A stretch of 52,619 bases of DNA, taken from positions 1 to 52,619 of the forward strand of contig JANQEY010000157.1 in assembly GCA_028278125.1 (NCBI GenBank). Reading direction: 5' to 3'. This stretch comes from a bacterium. GTDB lineage: Bacteria > Electryoneota > Electryoneia > Electryoneales > Electryoneaceae. A program made the position numbers and the translations under genes. This document shows positions 41,444-48,829 of the stretch, piece by piece (positions within the stretch are counted from its first letter, which is position 1; every line of letters begins with the position of its first letter). The notes under the pieces were generated by a model that was not told the origin of the DNA, ran no database searches, and saw only the letters and a list, made by a program, of their open reading frames with translations.

Positions 41444-43951
41444 TTAATACCTGGCGGTCAATGTCAGGAAATAATTCCTCTCTGCTCCTACAAAATAGTA
41501 ATTTGCGCCAGCCCATGCATCGTAGTAACCGGACGTTTCAAATTCCACATCGGTGAGGTTGTTAACCCTAAGCTTAAGTTCCCAGTTTGCCAACGGTAAC
41601 GATTCTGGTAGAGTGTAGCTTGCCGACATTCCGAAGATATTATAAGGATCAATTGTCTTCTCTTCATCTTCAAGGTTATCGAGATACTGTTTGCCAACAT
41701 ACCGTGTATCCAGCCAGAGGGCTGCGTTGGCTGTTTTATACCCAACAGAACCATGCGCGATAATATCAGGGAAAAGGGCAATCTGGTTTCCGGACAGGTT
41801 AATTTCGATTGTCTGCCAGTTTTCATCGTATCCATATGTAGTATAATCTGTAAGTTCATTCAATGAATATGACAGGTTCATCCAGGCAGCAAGCCCGGTT
41901 TTTGGCATGTACGAAGTTTCAAGCTCGATACCTTTATGAACCGAACGGTCGGCATTGTCCGTTACCGGGCTACCGTCATTTACTCCACCGTAGGGGATAA
42001 TTTCGTTGTGGAAATCCATCCAGTACCAGTTCATTTTGAATCGGAAATACTCTTTCAAGTAACTGAACCCAAACTCAAAATCCAGCAGTTGTTCCGGCTC
42101 AATTATCGGATCAGACCATTCGACCCCGATTACCTCTCCATTACTTCGTATAGTATCAGGAGTAGTAAACAGTGGGTCAACTCCCAGGTCGTCAGCGCCT
42201 TGCCAGACATCCCAGTATTCATTGTCGTTTGGTGCCCTGTGCGACAGGCCAACATTACCGAAAATGTTTATTTCCGGCGTCATTTTATAATTAGCGCCAA
42301 TCTTCGGATTGAGGAAAAGATATGTTTCATCGTATTTATTTAGATCGGCTCCAGTGAAATTCCCGGCTTCCTCCTGTTCCAACTCGAAATACCTTCCACG
42401 AAGTTCAAGGTCACCAACAAGAGTCCAGTTAAGGGTTGGCTGATAGATCTCCTGGACAAATAATCCACCCTGGGTAATGTTAATTTTGTGGCGGTAATAC
42501 TCGTTTCTGGGCGGAGGAGTATCAGTTGGCAAGTTAGCTGCCCAGATGACATAACCATTATGATCGCTCCAGTATGTCTGAATATCTGCACCGAGTTTCA
42601 GGGTTCCGTTCAGGTGATCAACAGAAAACCGGGGCACCCAGCCGATATGGTCTTTTTTCACCCATTTCTGGTTTACCAGGTCGGTTTCATCAATTAATAC
42701 AGGACCTAAATCTTCGTCATAGATCAATGCTGGTCCCATTCCAAACTCAACCAGGTCAGCATCTTCTTTAAATTGTTCGTAATATCCTTCACCTCTGACC
42801 CAGAAAAGCCCGTTTTCGAACATCATCCCTGGTTTAATTTCCCACTCGTGGTGTAATTCATAGTGAGGCTGAGTGAAGTCATCAACGGTGTTTGAATAGG
42901 TAAGTGGATTATGTCGCCTGTCTTTTTTGATGTCTTCCTCGGCGGAAGCGTACCAGGCGGCGTTTGTTATTTCACGACCACCATAGACATTAAGGCGGAG
43001 TCGATTTTTCCGACCATGGATAATCCCGGAGAGGAAATAACTGTTCAGCTCAACTCCTGAACGATAACGGTATCCATCGGTCTGGATACGTGAAAAACGA
43101 CCATAAAAACCATAAGTGTTATTTACCAGACCAGAGTTCAGGGCCACACCCCATTTCCTGGTATTAAAACTTCCCACACCGAAGTTGCTCTCGATTGTCG
43201 GTTTATCCTGAGATGGAATGATTGTCTGAAGGTTTATTGAACCACCGAAAGCGCCAGTTCCGAAGGTTGAATATCCAACACCACGCTGCACCTGGATATC
43301 CTCAAGGCTTGAAACGAGGTCAGGCATATCAACCCAGTATACTTCGCCCTCTTCAGGATCATTCAGGGGAAGATTGTTTATGGTGACACCCAACCGGCGC
43401 TCGTCAAAACCACGAATCCTGACATGGGTATAACCTATTCCGATCCCGGATTCAGCAAATGAATTCATGCCTGGAATACTTTCCAGCAGGAGCGGAATAT
43501 CCTGTGCCCAGTAATCCTGGTTGATGCGTTCGGCAGTCAGGTTGGAAAATGTAGCAGGGGTTTTCCCCTCTTCAGCACGGCTGGCTGTAAGAACAACATC
43601 CTGGCCGGACAAAATTTCAGGCTTGAGCTTTAAAACAACCTCAGCATCTTCATTTTCCAATGAAATCTTCAGCTTGACAATACCGTAACCGATATAACTG
43701 GCAGAGAGAATATATTCACCGGGATTGAGTGACAGGAAGGCAAAGTTACCATCCTTATCTGAAATGGTACCGGTTGATGTGAAGTCACTGGTAGCTCCTG
43801 TGTCATGAAGGAGAACATTGGCACCGGAAAGCGCGGTTTCGTCAGACAGGTCAAGTACTGCACCGGAAATTGTAAGGGCAAAAGAAGATCCTGATAACAG
43901 GACAGCTAGCAATAAAATCAAGCCCTGTATAAAGGGGCGAATAGTAAACAT
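41444..43951 (-). CDS. TonB-dependent outer-membrane receptor under TPP riboswitch control (probable thiamine-compound importer)
   Basis: The product has 835 residues with a signal peptide (LILLLAVLLSGSSFA). Residues ~27-110 are a carboxypeptidase-regulatory-like domain (ISGAVLDLSDETALSGANVLL, DKDGNFAFLSLNPGEYIL). The TonB-dependent plug follows (YTHVRIRGFDERRLGVTIN, DIQVQRGVGYSTFGTGAFGGSINLQT), then a 22-strand barrel ending in the aromatic RNYFLTLTARY. A GGAGG site lies 5 bp before the ATG. A TPP aptamer and an intrinsic terminator lie in the leader, so expression should fall when thiamine diphosphate is plentiful. The inference is import of thiamine or a related compound across the outer membrane, as proposed for the TPP-regulated receptors of Bacteroidota. 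The energy-coupling TonB genes and an inner-membrane thiamine transporter are not in the window. Confidence 0.93.
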   Translation of the reverse strand: MFTIRPFIQGLILLLAVLLSGSSFALTISGAVLDLSDETALSGANVLLHDTGATSDFTSTGTISDKDGNFAFLSLNPGEYILSASYIGYGIVKLKISLENEDAEVVLKLKPEILSGQDVVLTASRAEEGKTPATFSNLTAERINQDYWAQDIPLLLESIPGMNSFAESGIGIGYTHVRIRGFDERRLGVTINNLPLNDPEEGEVYWVDMPDLVSSLEDIQVQRGVGYSTFGTGAFGGSINLQTIIPSQDKPTIESNFGVGSFNTRKWGVALNSGLVNNTYGFYGRFSRIQTDGYRYRSGVELNSYFLSGIIHGRKNRLRLNVYGGREITNAAWYASAEEDIKKDRRHNPLTYSNTVDDFTQPHYELHHEWEIKPGMMFENGLFWVRGEGYYEQFKEDADLVEFGMGPALIYDEDLGPVLIDETDLVNQKWVKKDHIGWVPRFSVDHLNGTLKLGADIQTYWSDHNGYVIWAANLPTDTPPPRNEYYRHKINITQGGLFVQEIYQPTLNWTLVGDLELRGRYFELEQEEAGNFTGADLNKYDETYLFLNPKIGANYKMTPEINIFGNVGLSHRAPNDNEYWDVWQGADDLGVDPLFTTPDTIRSNGEVIGVEWSDPIIEPEQLLDFEFGFSYLKEYFRFKMNWYWMDFHNEIIPYGGVNDGSPVTDNADRSVHKGIELETSYMPKTGLAAWMNLSYSLNELTDYTTYGYDENWQTIEINLSGNQIALFPDIIAHGSVGYKTANAALWLDTRYVGKQYLDNLEDEEKTIDPYNIFGMSASYTLPESLPLANWELKLRVNNLTDVEFETSGYYDAWAGANYYFVGAERNYFLTLTARY

Positions 43952-44036
43952 CTCTTCCTCCGACAGAAAGTGTCAAAATACCGGGGAATGTTGGAACAGG
44001 ATCGAGGATAACAACAGGTGTGCCACCGACAGGACG

Positions 44037-44062
44037 AAAAAAGCCCGTCGGATACCACGGGC
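44037..44062 (-). terminator. Attenuator hairpin of the TPP riboswitch
   Basis: On the minus strand GCCCGT (44062-44057) pairs with ACGGGC (44048-44043) and is followed by six T residues (44042-44037). It lies between the aptamer and the receptor's start, as expected for a ligand-dependent transcription terminator. Confidence 0.82.
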
Positions 44063-44097
44063 GAAAGAATAAACAAAATAACGGTATGAAGATTCAT

Positions 44098-44186
44098 GCC
44101 GCCTTCCTACGCCGGTATAATCCGGATCAGGTTCCACGGGTGTGATCTCAGGTCCGCGTCTTCAGGCAGACCACCCCGGAACGGCT
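44098..44186 (-). ncRNA. TPP (THI-element) riboswitch aptamer
   Basis: Read on the minus strand, the conserved blocks occur in order: GGGGTGG in the first stem, CTGAGA (44151-44146), ACCCG, AACCTGATCCGG (44133-44122) with TTATACCGG, and GCGTAGGAA (44112-44104). A closing stem GCCG/CGGC joins the ends. These are the pyrimidine- and pyrophosphate-sensing elements of the thiamine diphosphate aptamer. One base differs from the usual GCGTAGGGA. Transcription from the adjacent promoter would begin right at the aptamer's 5' edge. Confidence 0.95.
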
Positions 44187-44192
44187 ATATGA

Positions 44193-44221
44193 ATTATATA
44201 AAGGAATAATCCGGGAATCAA
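44193..44221 (-). promoter_or_regulatory. Sigma-70 promoter of the TPP riboswitch transcript
   Basis: TTGATT (44221-44216), 17 bp, TATAAT (44198-44193) on the minus strand. The -35 overlaps the last codons of the DNA polymerase IV gene. The predicted start near 44186 coincides with the first base of the aptamer. Confidence 0.82.
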
Positions 44222-45507
44222 GATGGGTGTCTCGACGACGAGCGGAACCCAGCCCGCGACAATCCACCGGCAAACTGGAGAACATCTTCGCCGTACTCAT
44301 CTCTTAAATTATCAAGAGCTTTAAATAGGTTTCGGCGTTTATATCCAGTTGCAGCCTGGAACAGGTTTTCCTGGATGCCGGTATATCCATTGGGTCTTGC
44401 CAGGTGGGAAACACATATACCTATCAACCGTATTTTGCAATCTCCTTCGTTCCATATATCCTCAAGAAGTCCGTGACCGACATCGAATATTTCCTGGGGA
44501 TCGTTGGTAAAAAAACCTAGAGCATGCTGGTGTGAATATGTACTGAAATCAGAGTGGCGAAGCTTCAGGGTGACAACATTACCATAATAATTCTCCCTTC
44601 GGAGTCTACGTGCTACCTTGTCGCTCAGATTCAGCAGGCAACCAAGTATCTCATCTTTGTCTGCGACATCTGTCCCAAAAGTCTTTTCATGCCCCATTGA
44701 TTTATCATGAGGACGTTCTTCGAGAGCAATTACTTTATCTCCCCCTTCACCACGTGCGATTTTTACTAGGGCTTCACCGTTTATCCCCAGGTGTGCTCGA
44801 AGAAGAGAAATAGGGTATGCTGCAAGCTGAGATACCGTTTGAATCCCGATACTGTTCAGTGATTTTTTCGTTGAATCACCAACACCTGGTATTGCTTCCA
44901 CAGGCAATGGGCCGAGTACACTATCAACTTTTTCTTTTGGGATGACTGTCAGGCCATCAGGTTTATCCAGGTTTGATGCCATTTTTGCTACAATTCTTGA
45001 TGGACCAATACCAACAGACGCAGTCAAGTCCAGTGTTTCCTTGATGGCTTTTTTTACAGCCAGCCCGTAAGGTTCATTCCCTCCCCAGAGATGGGTACAG
45101 CCGGTAGCGTCAAGGAACGCTTCGTCAATGCTGTATGGTTCAACCTTTGGACTGAATTTTCGCAGGATTGTCATCAGCTTCAATGAAGTCCAGGTATATT
45201 TCCGTCCGAATGTTTTCAGGTAGATAGCATCAGGGCACAACTGACCTGCTTTCACCAGTGACATCCCGGAATGAACCCCAAAGCTTCTGGCGATATAGTT
45301 ACAGGTGGTTACAACACCACGGCTGTCCTTTGGACCACCGATTATTACCGGTTTCCCCTCCAGTGATGGATTATCCTTCTCTTCAATCGCAGCAAAAAAG
45401 GCATCCATATCCACATGGAGAATTGTCGTAGCGGATTTTGGCTTGTAGTCTACACCTCGTCTATCGGTATCCGCTCGCATCTTCTGGCTGACTGCAGGGT
45501 TCAGCAT
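44218..45507 (-). CDS. dinB: DNA polymerase IV (Y-family translesion polymerase)
   Basis: The product has 429 residues. Catalytic acidic residues are D33 in LHVDMDAFFA and D128/E129 in YSIDEAFLD. The SVGIGPSRIVAKMASNLDKPDG block and the helix-hairpin-helix LGPLPVEAIPGVGDSTKKSL are present, followed by a little-finger domain. It lacks proofreading and copies damaged DNA, usually under SOS control. The polymerase core begins around residue 28. The ATG at 45507 gives a 28-residue leader with no good ribosome-binding site; ATG 45480 is also possible. The typical C-terminal beta-clamp motif is not obvious: the chain ends in an arginine/serine-rich tail. I see no LexA-type operator upstream, where a dispersed repeat fills the gap instead. 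Confidence 0.94.
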   Translation of the reverse strand: MLNPAVSQKMRADTDRRGVDYKPKSATTILHVDMDAFFAAIEEKDNPSLEGKPVIIGGPKDSRGVVTTCNYIARSFGVHSGMSLVKAGQLCPDAIYLKTFGRKYTWTSLKLMTILRKFSPKVEPYSIDEAFLDATGCTHLWGGNEPYGLAVKKAIKETLDLTASVGIGPSRIVAKMASNLDKPDGLTVIPKEKVDSVLGPLPVEAIPGVGDSTKKSLNSIGIQTVSQLAAYPISLLRAHLGINGEALVKIARGEGGDKVIALEERPHDKSMGHEKTFGTDVADKDEILGCLLNLSDKVARRLRRENYYGNVVTLKLRHSDFSTYSHQHALGFFTNDPQEIFDVGHGLLEDIWNEGDCKIRLIGICVSHLARPNGYTGIQENLFQAATGYKRRNLFKALDNLRDEYGEDVLQFAGGLSRAGFRSSSRHPS

Positions 45508-45554
45508 TTTGGATAATCCATTTATTGCTGTTCATTTTCCTTGAATTTTTCCAC

Positions 45555-45600
45555 GGGTGTCGTCCCCGACTTGATCGGGGATCCAGTGTCTTTGATTTTT
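45555..45600 (+). repeat. GTCGTCCCCGACTTGATC dispersed repeat, copy 2
   Basis: GGGTGTCGTCCCCGACTTGA, then TCGGGGATCCAGTGTCTTTG. TCCCCGA (45563-45569) and TCGGGGA (45575-45581) form a stem. Copy 1 is at 29647-29717. It lies between dinB and the small gene at 45654. Confidence 0.68.
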
Positions 45601-45653
45601 ATATTCAGAAACAAGTCTTTCCATAATGGCAAATATTTTCCCTTACATTCTTC

Positions 45654-45908
45654 CTACCCAACCAGGCATACTCTTGCCAGTGACCAGATACGGTTGATGG
45701 TGTTATAGGTTATCTCGTATACATCCGGCCCGGTGGTCATGATGGAAAAATGGTGAAAACGGGTCTGTCCCTGGTCAGACATCCATTCTCCATTAACCCT
45801 TTCGACACGGTAAACACGTTCCTTCCAGCGGAATTTCAACGGTTGAATCCGTCCGTCACGAAACAACGCTATCACCTCTACCTTGTCGCCTATCTCTTCG
45901 TACCTCAC
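45654..45908 (-). CDS. Small DUF6504-like protein near the Y-family polymerase gene
   Basis: The 84-residue cytoplasmic protein starts at GTG 45908 behind AGGAG at six bases. The sequence KVEVIALFRDGRIQPLKFRWKERVYRVERVNGEWMSD, then TRFHHFSIMTTGPDVYEITYN and IWSLARVCLVG, gives a pattern of short strands with conserved tryptophans. From memory this resembles DUF6504, small proteins found next to translesion polymerase genes; I cannot verify it here. It lies 146 bp upstream of dinB on the same strand, which supports a DNA-damage link, but a repeat element separates them. Confidence 0.65.
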   Translation of the reverse strand: MRYEEIGDKVEVIALFRDGRIQPLKFRWKERVYRVERVNGEWMSDQGQTRFHHFSIMTTGPDVYEITYNTINRIWSLARVCLVG

Positions 45909-45954
45909 CTTTTACTCCTGTGCACCCTTTGGGATGGCCTTGCTGTGTCAATTA

Positions 45955-45992
45955 GTGTCGTTGCGAGGAAGCGCAGCGACGAAGCAATCTCA
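45955..45992 (+). repeat. TTGCGAG...GAAGCAATCTC dispersed repeat, copy 2
   Basis: GTGTCGTTGCGAGGAAGCGC, then AGCGACGAAGCAATCTCA. Same ends as 9301-9378 with a shorter interior. The surrounding gap 45909-46223 holds nothing else that I can recognise. Confidence 0.7.
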
Positions 45993-46223
45993 TTTTACAT
46001 TTAACCATGGACCTTTCAGGTGTTGCAATAAACGCAAGGTTCATCCCTTGATTAAATCCTGTTCCCAACGGGTTCGGGTGCTGCTGAGAAGTGTACATGT
46101 ATCACATCTAACCAGCATCAAACCCTCAACAAAAGGTAAACAAATGTTCAGTATTATGCAATATCTGAGAAATTGTTTTTTGAGGAAGATGCTCTTAAGT
46201 AAAAAAGGAAGAAATTACTGTTA

Positions 46224-47678
46224 TTAATCACCTTCATTAGGAATATAGCTGTCTGAATCGGTACGCTGGAACCGGAGTATACGGTTATTACCGGTGTCGG
46301 CGATAAAGACAACACCTTCGATAGTCGCGACTCCCTTGGGCCCGTTGAGGATGGGGAGATAGAGGCTGATGGTTGTATCGTTTTCAGCAATAAAATCGTA
46401 AGATAGATCAGGATTCAGGGCTTGATTAAAATCCAGTGAACCGGCTTCAATAATCGACGCCAGGTCCTGTCCCGTTTGCAGGTCGATAAGCCGCTCTTCA
46501 GCAGCGACTTCCCGGAAAAGGAAGCCATTGGGATGGAATGCCGGCACACGGTTTTGCGTAGAATCGGCAATATAAAACAGCCCCAGTCCGCGAGAATCTT
46601 TTTCACCGACAGCGATGGCATGTGGAGATCCGAAATAGTTGAGATGGAGTACTTCCGGTTCTCCTTCCGGGGTGGCTGCGAGGTCAAAGAACCAGTTGGA
46701 ACCAACGCCATAGACTCTTTGAACAAGAAAATTGCCGGATGTCTGTGTGAAATATACAGCTGTATTACTTCCACCGGCTGATTCATTGACTATGCTCGTG
46801 GGATTGTTGGTGGAACCCTGTCCCTGTCCAAAACCGACTACCTGGTTGAAGTTATAAACTCCGGTAAACGTGAATCCCAGGTTGCCGTCTGAAAATTCAA
46901 CAATTCGCACAGGCATTGCCGTCAATTCAATTATCCGGTCAGAATTACGGTCTGTTACATATACATTACTTGAGTAGTCTACGCCGGAGCTGACATCCGT
47001 GAATTGTGCACCTGAAAGAGAAGTTGTGTCAGAATAAAATACGTAACCCTCTGTAATCTGCCTGATTGAGTCTGGATGTGATGTGGAAATGATTTCAATA
47101 GGGTAGTAATCCTCAAGGTAGCTAGGATCAAGATGCCAGACAGGTGTGGACAACAAGTCAACGGTGTCAATTTCACCGGTCTCCAGATGTTCAAGAATTA
47201 CCAGCTGGTAGATTTCCTTAATTGTATTAAGTGAATGCACCTGGTTCCATGCATAAATTTTATCTGTCCCGTTCACCATGTACAGTTGGAGCTTTGAATC
47301 CTGTCCGATCCCGAAAATTTTCCTGGTAGTATCGGCAATGGATTCGAACAGGTTATTACGAACGACGCTTCCCGACCTTGTCATCTGGACAACACGTCCA
47401 CTGTCAGCGGTGTAATCGACAACGTAGATTAAGCCGTCACGTCCCACCTGGATATCAGAGGGTAAATTCCATGTATAACCGTTACTGGCGTCCCAGTCTG
47501 GGCGTACCCGTACAAACGAGGTGTCGTTAGCTCCAAAATCACCTACCCTGACGTTTACATTTGAGGGGAGATCGGGTTGTTCTCCGCAGCCAAGCCCGAA
47601 AGCGAACAATAGTGTCAGGATGAGTGAAACCAGTCCGCCGGTTAGAAATAGGTTAATATTTTTATTTGTTCTCTTCAC
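46224..47678 (-). CDS. NHL-repeat beta-propeller lipoprotein
   Basis: The product has 484 residues. The leader ends in FAFGLGC (C31). The body is a propeller with NHL-type repeats, best seen as LPSDIQVGRDGLIYVVDYTADSGRVVQM, SSNVYVTDRNSDRIIEL, SPHAIAVGEKDSRGLGLFYI...DSTQNRVPAF and GPKGVATIEGVVFIADTGNNRILRFQ. NHL propellers bind peptides or polysaccharides, or act as hydrolases; no catalytic residues stand out. It is the last gene of the leftward cluster, 23 bp after a PorV-like gene, and probably works at the outer surface with it. Confidence 0.86.
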   Translation of the reverse strand: MKRTNKNINLFLTGGLVSLILTLLFAFGLGCGEQPDLPSNVNVRVGDFGANDTSFVRVRPDWDASNGYTWNLPSDIQVGRDGLIYVVDYTADSGRVVQMTRSGSVVRNNLFESIADTTRKIFGIGQDSKLQLYMVNGTDKIYAWNQVHSLNTIKEIYQLVILEHLETGEIDTVDLLSTPVWHLDPSYLEDYYPIEIISTSHPDSIRQITEGYVFYSDTTSLSGAQFTDVSSGVDYSSNVYVTDRNSDRIIELTAMPVRIVEFSDGNLGFTFTGVYNFNQVVGFGQGQGSTNNPTSIVNESAGGSNTAVYFTQTSGNFLVQRVYGVGSNWFFDLAATPEGEPEVLHLNYFGSPHAIAVGEKDSRGLGLFYIADSTQNRVPAFHPNGFLFREVAAEERLIDLQTGQDLASIIEAGSLDFNQALNPDLSYDFIAENDTTISLYLPILNGPKGVATIEGVVFIADTGNNRILRFQRTDSDSYIPNEGD

Positions 47679-47701
47679 GATCTTCCAGAACCTGTAATCC
47701 T

Positions 47702-48814
47702 TTAAAACGTAATTCCTATGCTGAATCTTTGAACGTACTCAAGAATACCGAAGTCCGTATAGCTGTAATCGGCGCTTAAGGCCAGTCCGCGCCAGGGTAC
47801 CCGGACACCACCGCCCAAAGTCCAGTCATCTTCGTCTGTATTAAGTTTAAATCCACCCCTGGCGAACAACATTCCCATGTACCCGTATTCCATTCCAAAT
47901 TTGAGGTTTTCAGAATTGTCGACAGGATGGTTCAATTGCATTGCGCCGAGGAATTTATGCTGACCAGTGGCAAACAGGGTCATCGCACCACCGAGACGGA
48001 ATTCAGTTGGTGGGCTGTATGGTTTGTACCTTTTCTGGCTCTCTTCGTTATTCTCGTCGTAATATGTATACTCACCGTCCGGCCTGGCATTTGGTCCGAA
48101 GTGCATCAGCGACACACCGATCCTGAGATCACGGAAGCCTGTCCAGTAGTAGGTTCCCAGGTCGAACATCACGTTTTCCATATGTGTGTCCGCAAGGATT
48201 TCACGGGCATATTTCAGGGTTACACCCCAGCTGAAATTGTCGGTCATGGCAAGTGCGTAACTCAAACCGAACAGGGCGTCACTGTAGCTGAAATATTCAC
48301 CTGTGCCGTCAGGATTATATTCAGTTGTGATTTCCATGTCAGCCGTAGTTAACGATGCCATGCTGACACCCAGATAACCCTTGGGAAGTGGATGGACATA
48401 GGCGATGGCGTCATAGTTGATCTCAGCCAGCCAGTTAATATGCACCATTCCCAGCGACCTGTTTCCCCTGAACAGCGGGGATAATCCTGATGGAGGTGCT
48501 TTGACACCTTCCGGGGGACGGAGTGGGTCGACAACATATTTTCCACGCCACCTGTTTTCCAGTTGAGCTATCCCGGCCGGATTCCAGTAGACAGCAAATG
48601 GATCATTGGCAATCGCTACGTACGCTCCACCCATGGCTTCAGCCCTGGCGCCAACCGGGATCTTCAGGTAGGTCATTGAAGACGTTCCAACCCGTTGCCC
48701 ACCGAGAATAGAGAACAGACCACCAGCCATGAGATCACCTGTACAAACACCGAATACCAGGGATATTATAACCACCGGAATTAGATAATTTCTGTATTTA
48801 GGCTTACGCAGCAT
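47702..48814 (-). CDS. PorV/PorQ-family outer-membrane beta-barrel protein
   Basis: The product has 370 residues (start ATG 48814; a TTG two codons earlier is less likely). The signal peptide is YLIPVVIISLVFGVCTGDLMA. The family signature is perfect: YLKIPVGARAEAMGGAYVAI, then DPFAVYWNPAGIAQLENR. Strand repeats follow (FSWGVTLKYAREILADTHME, FRDLRIGVSLMHFGPNARPDG, WRGLALSADYSYTDFG) and the end is RFSIGITF with a terminal phenylalanine. It lies 15 bp behind a TonB receptor gene. PorV-type proteins carry cargo in type IX secretion in Bacteroidota; whether that holds here is unknown. Confidence 0.9.
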   Translation of the reverse strand: MLRKPKYRNYLIPVVIISLVFGVCTGDLMAGGLFSILGGQRVGTSSMTYLKIPVGARAEAMGGAYVAIANDPFAVYWNPAGIAQLENRWRGKYVVDPLRPPEGVKAPPSGLSPLFRGNRSLGMVHINWLAEINYDAIAYVHPLPKGYLGVSMASLTTADMEITTEYNPDGTGEYFSYSDALFGLSYALAMTDNFSWGVTLKYAREILADTHMENVMFDLGTYYWTGFRDLRIGVSLMHFGPNARPDGEYTYYDENNEESQKRYKPYSPPTEFRLGGAMTLFATGQHKFLGAMQLNHPVDNSENLKFGMEYGYMGMLFARGGFKLNTDEDDWTLGGGVRVPWRGLALSADYSYTDFGILEYVQRFSIGITF

Positions 48815-48829
48815 ATTCAAGACTTTTAC

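Noticed and set aside
44098..44186. Cobalamin riboswitch ahead of the TonB receptor
   Set aside because: The conserved blocks (CTGAGA, AACCTGATC, GCGTAGG) are those of the TPP aptamer; no B12-box sequence is present.
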